12,320 bases of DNA from Bacteroidota bacterium (lineage in GTDB: Bacteria > Bacteroidota > Bacteroidia > Flavobacteriales_F > PHOS-HE28), in assembly GCA_023430325.1 (NCBI GenBank), contig JAEZAU010000159.1, positions 1 through 12,320 on the forward strand. The letters are read 5' to 3'. Of the stretch, positions 1-6,051 are shown in pieces. Within the stretch, counting starts at the first letter, position 1; every line of letters begins with the position of its first letter. The notes under the pieces are model-generated. The model made no database searches. It was not told the DNA's origin and saw nothing but the letters and a program-made list of their open reading frames with translations. The translations under genes were made by a program, and so were the position numbers.

Positions 1-335
1 CCGATCAGGCTCATCACCGCGTTCATGATGGCGTGCTTCGCGCCGGTGCTCACCACGATCTGCTCGGGCGAATAGTCCAGGCCGTTGTCGCGCCTGAACT
101 TGTTCGCGATCGCCTCGCGTACATCAAGAAAACCGTTGACCGGTGGATATTTGTGCCATGGTCCGCGGATCGCTTCATGGGCGGCCTCCAACGCAAAAGC
201 GGGTGGATCGTGATCGGGTTCGCCCAGACTGAGATCGATGATATCGCGGCCTTGGGCCCGCAGTTCACGGCTGCGTCGCGCCATGAGCAGAGTGGCAGGC
301 TCCACGATGGATTTTGCTACTGGAGATAGATGCAT
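1..335 (-). CDS. Class I/II PLP-dependent aminotransferase, N-terminal part (runs off window)
   Basis: This is the first 111 or so codons of a fold-type I PLP-dependent aminotransferase of the aspartate aminotransferase kind, read on the minus strand and cut by the window edge. Translation from the ATG at 335 gives MHLSPVAKSIVEPATLLMAR, then the family's early motif I-D-L-S-L-G-E-P-D (about residues 33-41), a K-Y-P-P-V-N-G stretch where relatives have K-Y-x-x-x-x-G, and I-V-V-S-T-G-A-K-H-A-I-M-N-A (about 93-106), which matches the cofactor-phosphate-binding segment of this family. The frame stays open to the edge. Such enzymes move an amino group between an amino acid and a 2-oxo acid in the cytoplasm; the substrate cannot be told, because the catalytic lysine and most specificity residues lie outside the window. 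The ATG at 335 is the natural start, since the usual N-terminal S-x-x-A/V-x-S-I/A pattern follows at once. It is divergent from the gene starting at 414. Confidence 0.9.
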   Translation of the reverse strand, partial: MHLSPVAKSIVEPATLLMARRSRELRAQGRDIIDLSLGEPDHDPPAFALEAAHEAIRGPWHKYPPVNGFLDVREAIANKFRRDNGLDYSPEQIVVSTGAKHAIMNAVMSLI

Positions 336-343
336 GGAATGCG

Positions 344-351
344 CAAAACTA
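344..351 (-). promoter_or_regulatory. Candidate Bacteroidota -7 promoter element for the aminotransferase gene
   Basis: Read on the minus strand, this octamer is TAGTTTTG, a full match to the Bacteroidota -7 consensus TAnnTTTG. It ends eight bases before the ATG at 335, so any transcript would have almost no leader. No TTG is seen at the usual 17-23 base distance upstream, so only half of a typical promoter is present. The spacer between the divergent genes is only 78 bases, so a promoter for this gene has to be close by. Confidence 0.35.
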
Positions 352-413
352 AGAAGCTCAACGGGGAAGATGCGTGATAAGTTCAGCGATCGCCGATATT
401 CGTGGCGCGATCC

Positions 414-941
414 ATGAGCAACGAACCGATCCTGATCATCCTGGTGGCCTTGTTGCCGTCGGTGGTCGTCTTTCTCACCGCGTATCATTTATTGAAGCAT
501 TTCCTTGCCGATCGTGTGAAGGAGCGCATGCAGGATGTGCGGAAGGACGATCACAAACAGGTGCTTCCGCTGCGCCTGCAGGCCTATGAGCGGCTTACGT
601 TGTTCCTCGAAAGGATATCACCCGGAACGCTTGTCCTGCGCGTACACAAGAGCAATATGAGCACGCGTATGCTGCACAGTGAGGCGGTGGCGACCATCCG
701 TGAAGAGTTCGAACACAACGTGACCCAGCAGATCTATGTGAGCGACAAGGCCTGGGCGAAGGTGAAACAGGCGAAGGAGGAGACCATAAGGCTGATGAAC
801 CTGAGCTATGAACAGGTCGGGGATAAACCTTCCGGAACGGAATTCAGCCAGCGTGTCTTCGAGAACCTGGGCCGGCTTACGCATACGCCTTCGCAGGAAG
901 CTCTTGTGGCGATAAAGGAGGAAGTGCGAAGGTTGTTCTAG
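414..941 (+). CDS. DUF7935-like membrane-anchored protein
   Basis: This small protein of 175 residues has unknown function. It starts MSNEPILIILVALLPSVVVF; residues about 5-27 form one hydrophobic membrane segment, followed by a charged cytoplasmic part rich in Lys, Arg and Glu. The stretch V-L-P-L-R-L-Q-A-Y-E-R-L-T-L-F-L-E-R-I-S-P just after the membrane segment is the hallmark I associate with the Bacteroidota family DUF7935; that family name is from memory. The remainder is predicted to be mostly helical (S-E-A-V-A-T-I-R-E-E-F-E-H-N-V-T-Q-Q-I-Y-V region and a C-terminal helix ending E-E-V-R-R-L-F). An in-frame GTG at 402 would add four residues; the ATG at 414 is preferred because it places the membrane helix directly at the N-terminus. 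Neither start has a clear Shine-Dalgarno sequence. Its stop overlaps that of the convergent meaB gene by four bases. Confidence 0.8.
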   Translation: MSNEPILIILVALLPSVVVFLTAYHLLKHFLADRVKERMQDVRKDDHKQVLPLRLQAYERLTLFLERISPGTLVLRVHKSNMSTRMLHSEAVATIREEFEHNVTQQIYVSDKAWAKVKQAKEETIRLMNLSYEQVGDKPSGTEFSQRVFENLGRLTHTPSQEALVAIKEEVRRLF

Positions 942-1912
942 TCCTTCAAAAAGCGGCGCACCAACCGTTCGGCGGCTTCGATCGGATCGATGTGGCCTTC
1001 CTGGATCTGCGCTTCGAGCGATCGTCGCATTTCGATGGTGCCCGGATCGTCCTCGAATTTTCGGATCAGTGACTCGTGCACCATCTGCATGGACCAGTGG
1101 ATCTCCTGCATCTTTCGTTTCCGTTGAAAATATCCGCTCGCGCGATCCTCAGCGGCCAATTGTTCCAGATGCGCCGCAAGTTCCTTTACGCCACTGCCAG
1201 TAATTGAACTGGTAAGAAGTACCTGTGCGCGGCGACCATTGGGGCGCGTAGGTAACAGTGAGATCGCTTTCTTCATTTCGCGTGCCGCAGCTTCTGTGCG
1301 CGATAGTGCATCACCATCGGCCTTGGTGAACACGATCACATCCGCTGCTTCCATGATCCCGCGCTTCATGCCTTGCAATTCATCACCTGCGCCGGCGATC
1401 ATCAAGAGCACGTTCAGATCACACACCTGGTCCACATCGTGCTCGCTCTGGCCAACACCAACGGTCTCTATGAGCGTACGACCGTAACCTGCGGCTTCAC
1501 AGATCAGTATAGCTTCCTTCGTATTCCTTCCGATCCCTCCCAGGATGCCGCTGGTGGGAGTGGGGCGGATGAAGGCATTTGGATCGGTGCTCAGCCGTTC
1601 CATGCGTGTCTTGTCACCGAGAATGCTTCCACCGGTACGCTGGCTGCTGGGATCTATGGCCAGTACCGCGATCTTATGGCCTTGATCGATCATTACTTGT
1701 CCCAGTACATCGATCAGCGTGCTTTTACCCACACCCGGAATTCCGGTGATACCGATACGCAACGAATTGCCTGCACGCCCGTAACATGCACGAAGCAATT
1801 CACGCGCTGCTTCGCGATCGGCGGAACGACGGCTTTCCATCAAAGTGATCGCACGGCCCAGCGCGGACCGGTCGCCAGAGATCAATTTGTCTAACAAGCT
1901 CCGATCGTGCAT
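938..1912 (-). CDS. meaB: Methylmalonyl-CoA mutase-associated GTPase MeaB (ArgK family)
   Basis: This 324-residue protein is a G3E-family GTPase of the MeaB/ArgK group. MeaB protects and helps reload adenosylcobalamin-dependent methylmalonyl-CoA mutase in the cytoplasm, linking GTP hydrolysis to cofactor gating in propionate and succinate metabolism. The sequence shows the Walker A loop G-I-P-G-V-G-K-S-T (57-65), the family signature D-P-S-S-Q-R-T-G-G-S-I-L-G-D-K-T-R-M (about 87-104), the E-T-V-G-V-G-Q-S-E segment (149-157), A-G-A-G-D-E-L-Q-G-M-K-R-G-I-M-E (about 173-188) and the guanine-specificity motif T-K-A-D (196-199), where many GTPases have N-K-x-D. Length is normal for the family. The mutase genes are not in this window. 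The start lies 12 bases after the stop of the upstream exported-protein gene on the same strand, so the two may be co-transcribed. No clear ribosome binding site is seen before the ATG. Confidence 0.95.
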   Translation of the reverse strand: MHDRSLLDKLISGDRSALGRAITLMESRRSADREAARELLRACYGRAGNSLRIGITGIPGVGKSTLIDVLGQVMIDQGHKIAVLAIDPSSQRTGGSILGDKTRMERLSTDPNAFIRPTPTSGILGGIGRNTKEAILICEAAGYGRTLIETVGVGQSEHDVDQVCDLNVLLMIAGAGDELQGMKRGIMEAADVIVFTKADGDALSRTEAAAREMKKAISLLPTRPNGRRAQVLLTSSITGSGVKELAAHLEQLAAEDRASGYFQRKRKMQEIHWSMQMVHESLIRKFEDDPGTIEMRRSLEAQIQEGHIDPIEAAERLVRRFLKD

Positions 1913-1924
1913 CGGGCACGAAGG

Positions 1925-2503
1925 TCAGTAAGCGGATCGATATTTCTGCACCCAGGTGCTATCGCTCACATCATGCAGCAGCCGGAAAACATCGATCCCT
2001 TTGATCATTCCGCTGAGGCGCAGCAATCCATAGTCGGCGAGCATCACCATTTGTGCTGGTGTCGGGGAAGCTTCCCTGCCGGCCCAGCCTGCATCGGGTG
2101 CGGAGCCGCCATCCATGATGCGGAAGGGATAGCTCTTGAACCGAAGACGCCACAGATCATCGAAGACGGGACAATCCAGCCAGTACTTGCCACTATCTGG
2201 ATGTACGCACGGCTCTACCTTGAACTTCTTGAAGAAATTCTCCTTCTCAGGATTCGCCTTGCTTTCCAACACGCCTTGCGCCTGCAGCACGAATTGTTCA
2301 CGCGTGATGGGTTCCGTAGCCACTACTTCAAGTCCGTTCATCTTCACGAGGAAAATGGTGAAGAGTTGATTGTTCATGCCCGTGTTGAGGCTCAGACCAT
2401 AGACATATTGGGTTTCAGGCTGAATGGCCGGGCGCCCCGATCCTGAACAAAGGACCCAGACCAATGCGATGGAGAAAAGCGCCGTAAAGGGCTTGATGGG
2501 CAT
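1925..2503 (-). CDS. Exported protein of unknown function
   Basis: I do not recognise this protein of about 192 residues. It starts MPIKPFTALFSIALVWVLCS, a short positive N-terminus followed by a hydrophobic stretch, which is consistent with a signal peptide. A cysteine sits at the end of that stretch, but the residues before it (W-V-L-C) do not make a good lipobox, so a lipoprotein is possible but not supported. The mature part has two cysteines (in V-E-P-C-V-H and L-D-C-P) that could pair, a polar basic stretch (N-P-E-K-E-N-F-F-K-K-F-K-V) and a C-terminus rich in aromatic and charged residues ending Q-K-Y-R-S-A-Y. An in-frame TTG at 2509 would add two residues; the ATG at 2503 is the better start. 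It lies between the smallB gene (42-base gap) and meaB (12-base gap), all on the minus strand. Confidence 0.72.
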   Translation of the reverse strand: MPIKPFTALFSIALVWVLCSGSGRPAIQPETQYVYGLSLNTGMNNQLFTIFLVKMNGLEVVATEPITREQFVLQAQGVLESKANPEKENFFKKFKVEPCVHPDSGKYWLDCPVFDDLWRLRFKSYPFRIMDGGSAPDAGWAGREASPTPAQMVMLADYGLLRLSGMIKGIDVFRLLHDVSDSTWVQKYRSAY

Positions 2504-2506
2504 GAT

Positions 2507-2514
2507 CAAAATTA
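2507..2514 (-). promoter_or_regulatory. Candidate -7 promoter element or AT-rich initiation region
   Basis: On the minus strand this octamer is TAATTTTG, a full match to the Bacteroidota -7 consensus TAnnTTTG, three bases before the ATG at 2503. If it is a promoter, transcription would begin at or just inside the start codon, giving a leaderless message. The other reading is that the AT-rich stretch helps translation start, since Bacteroidota often use an A/U-rich region instead of a Shine-Dalgarno sequence. No matching -33 TTG is seen. Confidence 0.3.
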
Positions 2515-2545
2515 CGGGATCAGCCCCTGCGAAGCGAGTGCCAGA

Positions 2546-2869
2546 CTATGCCGATCGCCGGTCCCGCTTGCGCCGCGGCGTTACTTCCTGCACCTCCTGG
2601 AAGTGCAGCAACAGCAAGCCCATGGCGTTCACCGTCTGTCCGAAACTGCTCTCGCTCAGGCGTGTAGCTGTATGGATACTGATGTCGCCCGTACCGATGT
2701 CGACCAGGTATCGGCCATTGGGATCTTTAACCCTTAGATAGTGCAGCAGTTCTTTTTCCTGCGTTGCGGTCTCTATGCCCTGCACGGCAGCGACGTAGTG
2801 ATGGGAGTTCTGTGCTGTTGCCAGGTTGCTGCAGAGGAACAGCACAAGTACAGGGATGGAGCGTAACAT
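2546..2869 (-). CDS. Small exported protein with ferredoxin/HMA-like core (smallB)
   Basis: This is a 107-residue exported protein. It starts MLRSIPVLVLFLCSNLATAQ, a clear signal peptide with likely cleavage before the Q-N of A-T-A-Q-N. The mature part is predicted to fold as beta-alpha-beta-beta-alpha-beta: H-Y-V-A-A-V, K-E-L-L-H-Y-L, R-Y-L-V-D-I, D-I-S-I-H-T, F-G-Q-T-V-N-A-M-G, L-L-L-L-H-F. A DPNG turn follows the first helix. The same order, turn and spacing occur in the small exported protein at 9398-9853, so I infer they are relatives. The pattern resembles heavy-metal-associated (HMA) domains, but there is no CxxC metal site and no cysteine in the mature chain. The C-terminus is strongly basic (P-R-R-K-R-D-R-R-S-A). 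The gene lies 119 bases downstream of the giant G3 gene on the same strand; no strong terminator is seen in that gap. Function is unknown. Confidence 0.75.
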   Translation of the reverse strand: MLRSIPVLVLFLCSNLATAQNSHHYVAAVQGIETATQEKELLHYLRVKDPNGRYLVDIGTGDISIHTATRLSESSFGQTVNAMGLLLLHFQEVQEVTPRRKRDRRSA

Positions 2870-2888
2870 GAAGCAGGTGGTGTGGAGG

Positions 2889-2896
2889 CGAAACTA
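2889..2896 (-). promoter_or_regulatory. Weak candidate -7 promoter element before smallB
   Basis: Read on the minus strand this is TAGTTTCG, one mismatch from TAnnTTTG, 19 bases before the smallB start. That spacing would suit a short leader, but no TTG lies at the expected distance upstream. The remaining part of the 119-base gap (2870-2988) holds no convincing hairpin terminator, so smallB may instead be read through from G3. Confidence 0.2.
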
Positions 2897-2988
2897 TCCG
2901 CACCCACCATATGTACGTAGCCACTGCCCATACAGTTTTCACCATTGCCTGTTGAGTTTTTCACAATGCTGAAGCGGGCTTTAGAGGG

Positions 2989-5900
2989 TTACTGCTTGAT
3001 GAACCGGTGTGTAGAGCGGTCCGATCCATCGATCGCCAAGAGGCGGAGGATGTAGCTGCCCCGATCGAGGTGCTGCACGTCTATCTCGTTCGATCTATTG
3101 AGTCTGCCATGCACGATCAGTCTTCCGCTTGGATCGATGATGTGGTACGTGGATGGACTGGAAACGGCTTGTGTAACGCGTAGGGTGGTCGTAACCGGAT
3201 TAGGATGAATAATGGTGGATGAACCGGACATTTGCTCAACCCGAACTGGACCACATCCACCTTCCATTGGGCAACCCACCTCGGCGTAGGTACCGGGTGG
3301 AGCTGGTGTGGGGCAATCCGATGCACTTACTTGAAAAGCTGGCGGAGCTACTTTCCAATGGATCTGGAACTGCTGGCCGGTTGAATCGCGGTTGCTGACG
3401 TATAGAACGTATTGTTCACACGCTGAAACCACGAGATGTTTTGCCATTGCTCCACCGCTTTCATACTGGTAGTTGGGAAGGTCATTGTCGAAAGCAAGTC
3501 CCTTGATCGCAGGTGTGGGTAGTGAAGCATAATTACATCTCACCGGTTGTTGTTCGATAGGGCAGATATTAGAGATCCAAGAACCAGGCGAAAAGGGCCC
3601 CCAAACAGCGAAATCAAGGACAGCTTCACCACCTGGGCCGCCGCATCCCATCTGATCGCCTCCAATTATATCAAAGGCCAGAGGTGAGCATGGGGGCGTC
3701 ATGAGATCGACATTTATCACGAACCAGCGACCTTGCACTCCTTCTTCTGGCAAACAACCCGAATTGCCGGAATTCAATTCATTCGGATCGGAATTGTTTT
3801 GGTACGGCTGACACATCACAATATTGTTACTACAAAGCGATTGTGCTCCTAAGCAATCCCCAGCGGGCGGAGGTGGCGGATCACAGGATACCGTTGAATT
3901 AACGACCATACCCTGTGGAGGCGGAGCATTGCCCACATATACCGGTTGTCCGAATTGCGATATCATGTAAGAATTCTCCCCTTGGAACCCTCCGACAGCC
4001 GTATAACTTACGGTGAACTGCTGACCAACGTTCGCACCGATGTTGATCGTAGTCGAAGCACCCGTAACCGTATAGTTCACACAATTCCCTCCGATGCAGA
4101 TCGTAACATAGCTGCCGTTCCAACCATTACCCGCTGCATCCTGCATGGTCAGCGTATAGTAGCAATTGCCTGGCGGCGGATCCGTTCGTCTTGCGCAAAG
4201 ATGGAATGTGCCATCGGCTGCGTTGGCGGTCTGGCGCCAGACACGTATGTAGACGATCTCACCAGGGATCTGTCCCGTCACATTGAGGTAGGGCATCTCC
4301 GGGGATCCCTGTTGGCTGCCGCCCGTGGCACACGCTCCTGCGATCTGCTGCAACACAAGATCGTTCGCATCGCATGATCCGGAGATCACGTGATAGACGG
4401 CCATGGCACCATCGATCAGACCATCCGCTCCCATGTCGAATTGCAGAATTCCGTTCGGGGGAACTTCCGCGGTGAACCACACATCTGCGAACGTTGGCGT
4501 ACCGCATGACGGTGCGGGAACATCGATCGTACCGGGCGGTGAGTTGGATGTCTGAGTGGCCGCAAGATTGGTGTAGCTTCCCATGAGGCAGCCGTAATTC
4601 ACTGGAAGCGCGATCGCTCCGCAGGGTTCATCGTTCGGTGGCGCAACATTCATATAAGCACAAATGGTAAGGGGTCCCTGCCATGGCACCTCACCCCAGA
4701 TGCGCACATAAATGGTTTCGCCAGGGAGAAGATCGAGCCCGATCGCCTGGCTGTTGATGGAACCTGTTGCGCTACAGGCAAGCAACTCCAGATCGTCAGG
4801 TGTGCAGGGTGATCCATCGAGGCGATACCAAGCCATTGCCAGATCGACGGGAGATGCAGCAGATGTCTCCACCGCCAGGCCGGCCCAATCCGCAGGCATT
4901 GGGTTCGGCACCGTTACAGAATACCAGATGTCGTTGATGGAATTCCCACCACAACCTGGAGAGTCTATTGCGGATGGATAAGCGAAGCCCAGATCACTGT
5001 CGATCGGGATACACGATGTGTTCAATGGTATGGCGATCGCTGAGCACGGCTGATCGTTCACCGGCACGTTCACCTCGAACGCGCAGATACCGAATTCACC
5101 GTTCTCATTGGCGTTCCTTTCCCAATACCTGATGTAGATCACCTGTCCTGGTGCGAGGCCAGCGGAGAACGCATCATAGATCATTGCAGGCGCGGAAGTG
5201 GGGCCTGTGAGTCCGTTGATGATACAGCCGCCGGCGAGCTGCGTGAATGAACCGTTGCATGCCGTGGCCGTATAGAGTTGGAAAGCACCGGCGCAAAGAG
5301 TGCTCTCCTGCGTATGAATGCCGATCAAACCATTGGTTGGAACGGTCACTGAATACCAGACATCCGCCCCTTGGTACAGGGCTCCCGTGCAGCTCGGGGC
5401 CGGGCCGATACCGGGTACAACGAATTGCGAATTCGTTGCGGCTTCTGTGGTGCCGGAAACGGAACTGCAATCCGCGTCGATCGTCAATGGAATGGCTCCG
5501 CAGGGATCGTCGTTCGGGGGTGGGGTCGTACTGATACAAGTGATGACCACTTCCAGATCAGTGGGGTTCTGATAAATGGTCCCGAAGGATGTATTGAAAA
5601 TATAGATACGGTAAGTGGTGGTTGTAGCTGGAATGAAGCTGACAACTGATGGCCCCGAGTCATTTCCGCACCCATCATCATCGCACGTGATAACGCCTGG
5701 AATGGTGGTATTTGTCGTAATGAAGAGAAGAGTATTACCAGGATTATTGCAAAGCGAGATCTCATATCGATTGCCAGCGATGCCCCAGATGCGTCCAAAG
5801 GTCATTGCATTCAGCGCAACCGGAAGCGATGCATCGCATGTGCCATGTGTGACCGCCGTGGTGAGCGTTGTGCCCGTCATGCTCGGAAATGTTCCACCTG

Positions 5901-5994
5901 AACAAGCATTGCAATCAGGACTTTGCTGAGCGATCACTACGGAGATCGCAAGGAAGATGGAACAGATAAGAAAGATGGCTCGCGTGCTCGGCAT
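2989..5994 (-). CDS. Giant T9SS-secreted multidomain protein G3
   Basis: This 1001-residue exported protein has a signal peptide (MPSTRAIFLICSIFLAISVV, then I-A-Q) and a type A T9SS sorting tail (about 927-1001: I-I-H-P-N-P-V, then D-P-S-G-R-L-I, ending L-D-R-G-S-Y-I-L-R-L, then H-R-F-I-K-Q). Between them lie an N-terminal beta domain (about 28-155); three modules beginning N-D-D-P-C-G-A-I (161), N-D-Q-P-C-S-A-I (313) and N-D-E-P-C-G-A-I (454); a domain with an A-A-G-N-G-W-N-G loop (about 609-704) of the kind that binds calcium in other secreted proteins; and a domain with D-F-A-V-W-G-P-F (about 712-895). The sorting tail directs export through the outer membrane by the T9SS, then surface anchoring or release. 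No enzyme active site is seen; adhesion or binding is only a guess. Unlike G1 and G2 it has no FN3-like module before the tail. The start is set by the signal peptide; a hairpin ends 12 bases upstream. Confidence 0.92.
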   Translation of the reverse strand: MPSTRAIFLICSIFLAISVVIAQQSPDCNACSGGTFPSMTGTTLTTAVTHGTCDASLPVALNAMTFGRIWGIAGNRYEISLCNNPGNTLLFITTNTTIPGVITCDDDGCGNDSGPSVVSFIPATTTTYRIYIFNTSFGTIYQNPTDLEVVITCISTTPPPNDDPCGAIPLTIDADCSSVSGTTEAATNSQFVVPGIGPAPSCTGALYQGADVWYSVTVPTNGLIGIHTQESTLCAGAFQLYTATACNGSFTQLAGGCIINGLTGPTSAPAMIYDAFSAGLAPGQVIYIRYWERNANENGEFGICAFEVNVPVNDQPCSAIAIPLNTSCIPIDSDLGFAYPSAIDSPGCGGNSINDIWYSVTVPNPMPADWAGLAVETSAASPVDLAMAWYRLDGSPCTPDDLELLACSATGSINSQAIGLDLLPGETIYVRIWGEVPWQGPLTICAYMNVAPPNDEPCGAIALPVNYGCLMGSYTNLAATQTSNSPPGTIDVPAPSCGTPTFADVWFTAEVPPNGILQFDMGADGLIDGAMAVYHVISGSCDANDLVLQQIAGACATGGSQQGSPEMPYLNVTGQIPGEIVYIRVWRQTANAADGTFHLCARRTDPPPGNCYYTLTMQDAAGNGWNGSYVTICIGGNCVNYTVTGASTTINIGANVGQQFTVSYTAVGGFQGENSYMISQFGQPVYVGNAPPPQGMVVNSTVSCDPPPPPAGDCLGAQSLCSNNIVMCQPYQNNSDPNELNSGNSGCLPEEGVQGRWFVINVDLMTPPCSPLAFDIIGGDQMGCGGPGGEAVLDFAVWGPFSPGSWISNICPIEQQPVRCNYASLPTPAIKGLAFDNDLPNYQYESGGAMAKHLVVSACEQYVLYVSNRDSTGQQFQIHWKVAPPAFQVSASDCPTPAPPGTYAEVGCPMEGGCGPVRVEQMSGSSTIIHPNPVTTTLRVTQAVSSPSTYHIIDPSGRLIVHGRLNRSNEIDVQHLDRGSYILRLLAIDGSDRSTHRFIKQ
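4189..5517 (-). repeat. Three tandem ND-x-PC-x-A modules in G3
   Basis: Three copies of a module of about 140-150 residues, at residues about 160-306, 313-448 and 454-602 of G3. Each opens with N-D-x-P-C-x-A-I-x-[LI], has a C-containing segment before [DN]-[VI]-W-[YF]-[ST], and closes with [IV]-Y-[IV]-R-[YIV]-W and a final I/L-C-A. The copies differ greatly from one another at DNA level, so this is an old domain repeat and not a recent DNA duplication. Confidence 0.85.
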
Positions 5995-6006
5995 ATCCCA
6001 AAGACG

Positions 6007-6032
6007 AAAAGGCCACCGATCGGTGGCCTTTT
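6007..6032 (-). terminator. Perfect inverted-repeat hairpin between G2 and G3
   Basis: These 26 bases form a perfect palindrome: a run of four A, GGCCACCGA, its mirror TCGGTGGCC and four T. It folds into a strong GC-rich stem flanked by A and T runs, and is therefore an intrinsic terminator readable in either direction. It begins 20 bases after the G2 stop and ends only 12 bases before the G3 start codon, so it either ends the G2 message or acts as an attenuator or initiation-blocking hairpin ahead of G3. Confidence 0.85.
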
Positions 6033-6051
6033 CATTGAAAGTTCGCAGATA

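Noticed and set aside
402..413. Earlier GTG start for the DUF7935-like gene
   Set aside because: It adds four residues (M-A-R-S) without a ribosome site; the ATG at 414 puts the membrane helix at the N-terminus as expected.
1373..1894. Plus-strand open frame of 173 codons opposite meaB
   Set aside because: meaB on the other strand carries all conserved GTPase motifs; the plus frame shows no recognisable protein.
2440..2503. Lipoprotein signal in the exported protein before meaB
   Set aside because: The residues before the cysteine are W-V-L, which do not fit the usual small residue at -1 of a lipobox.
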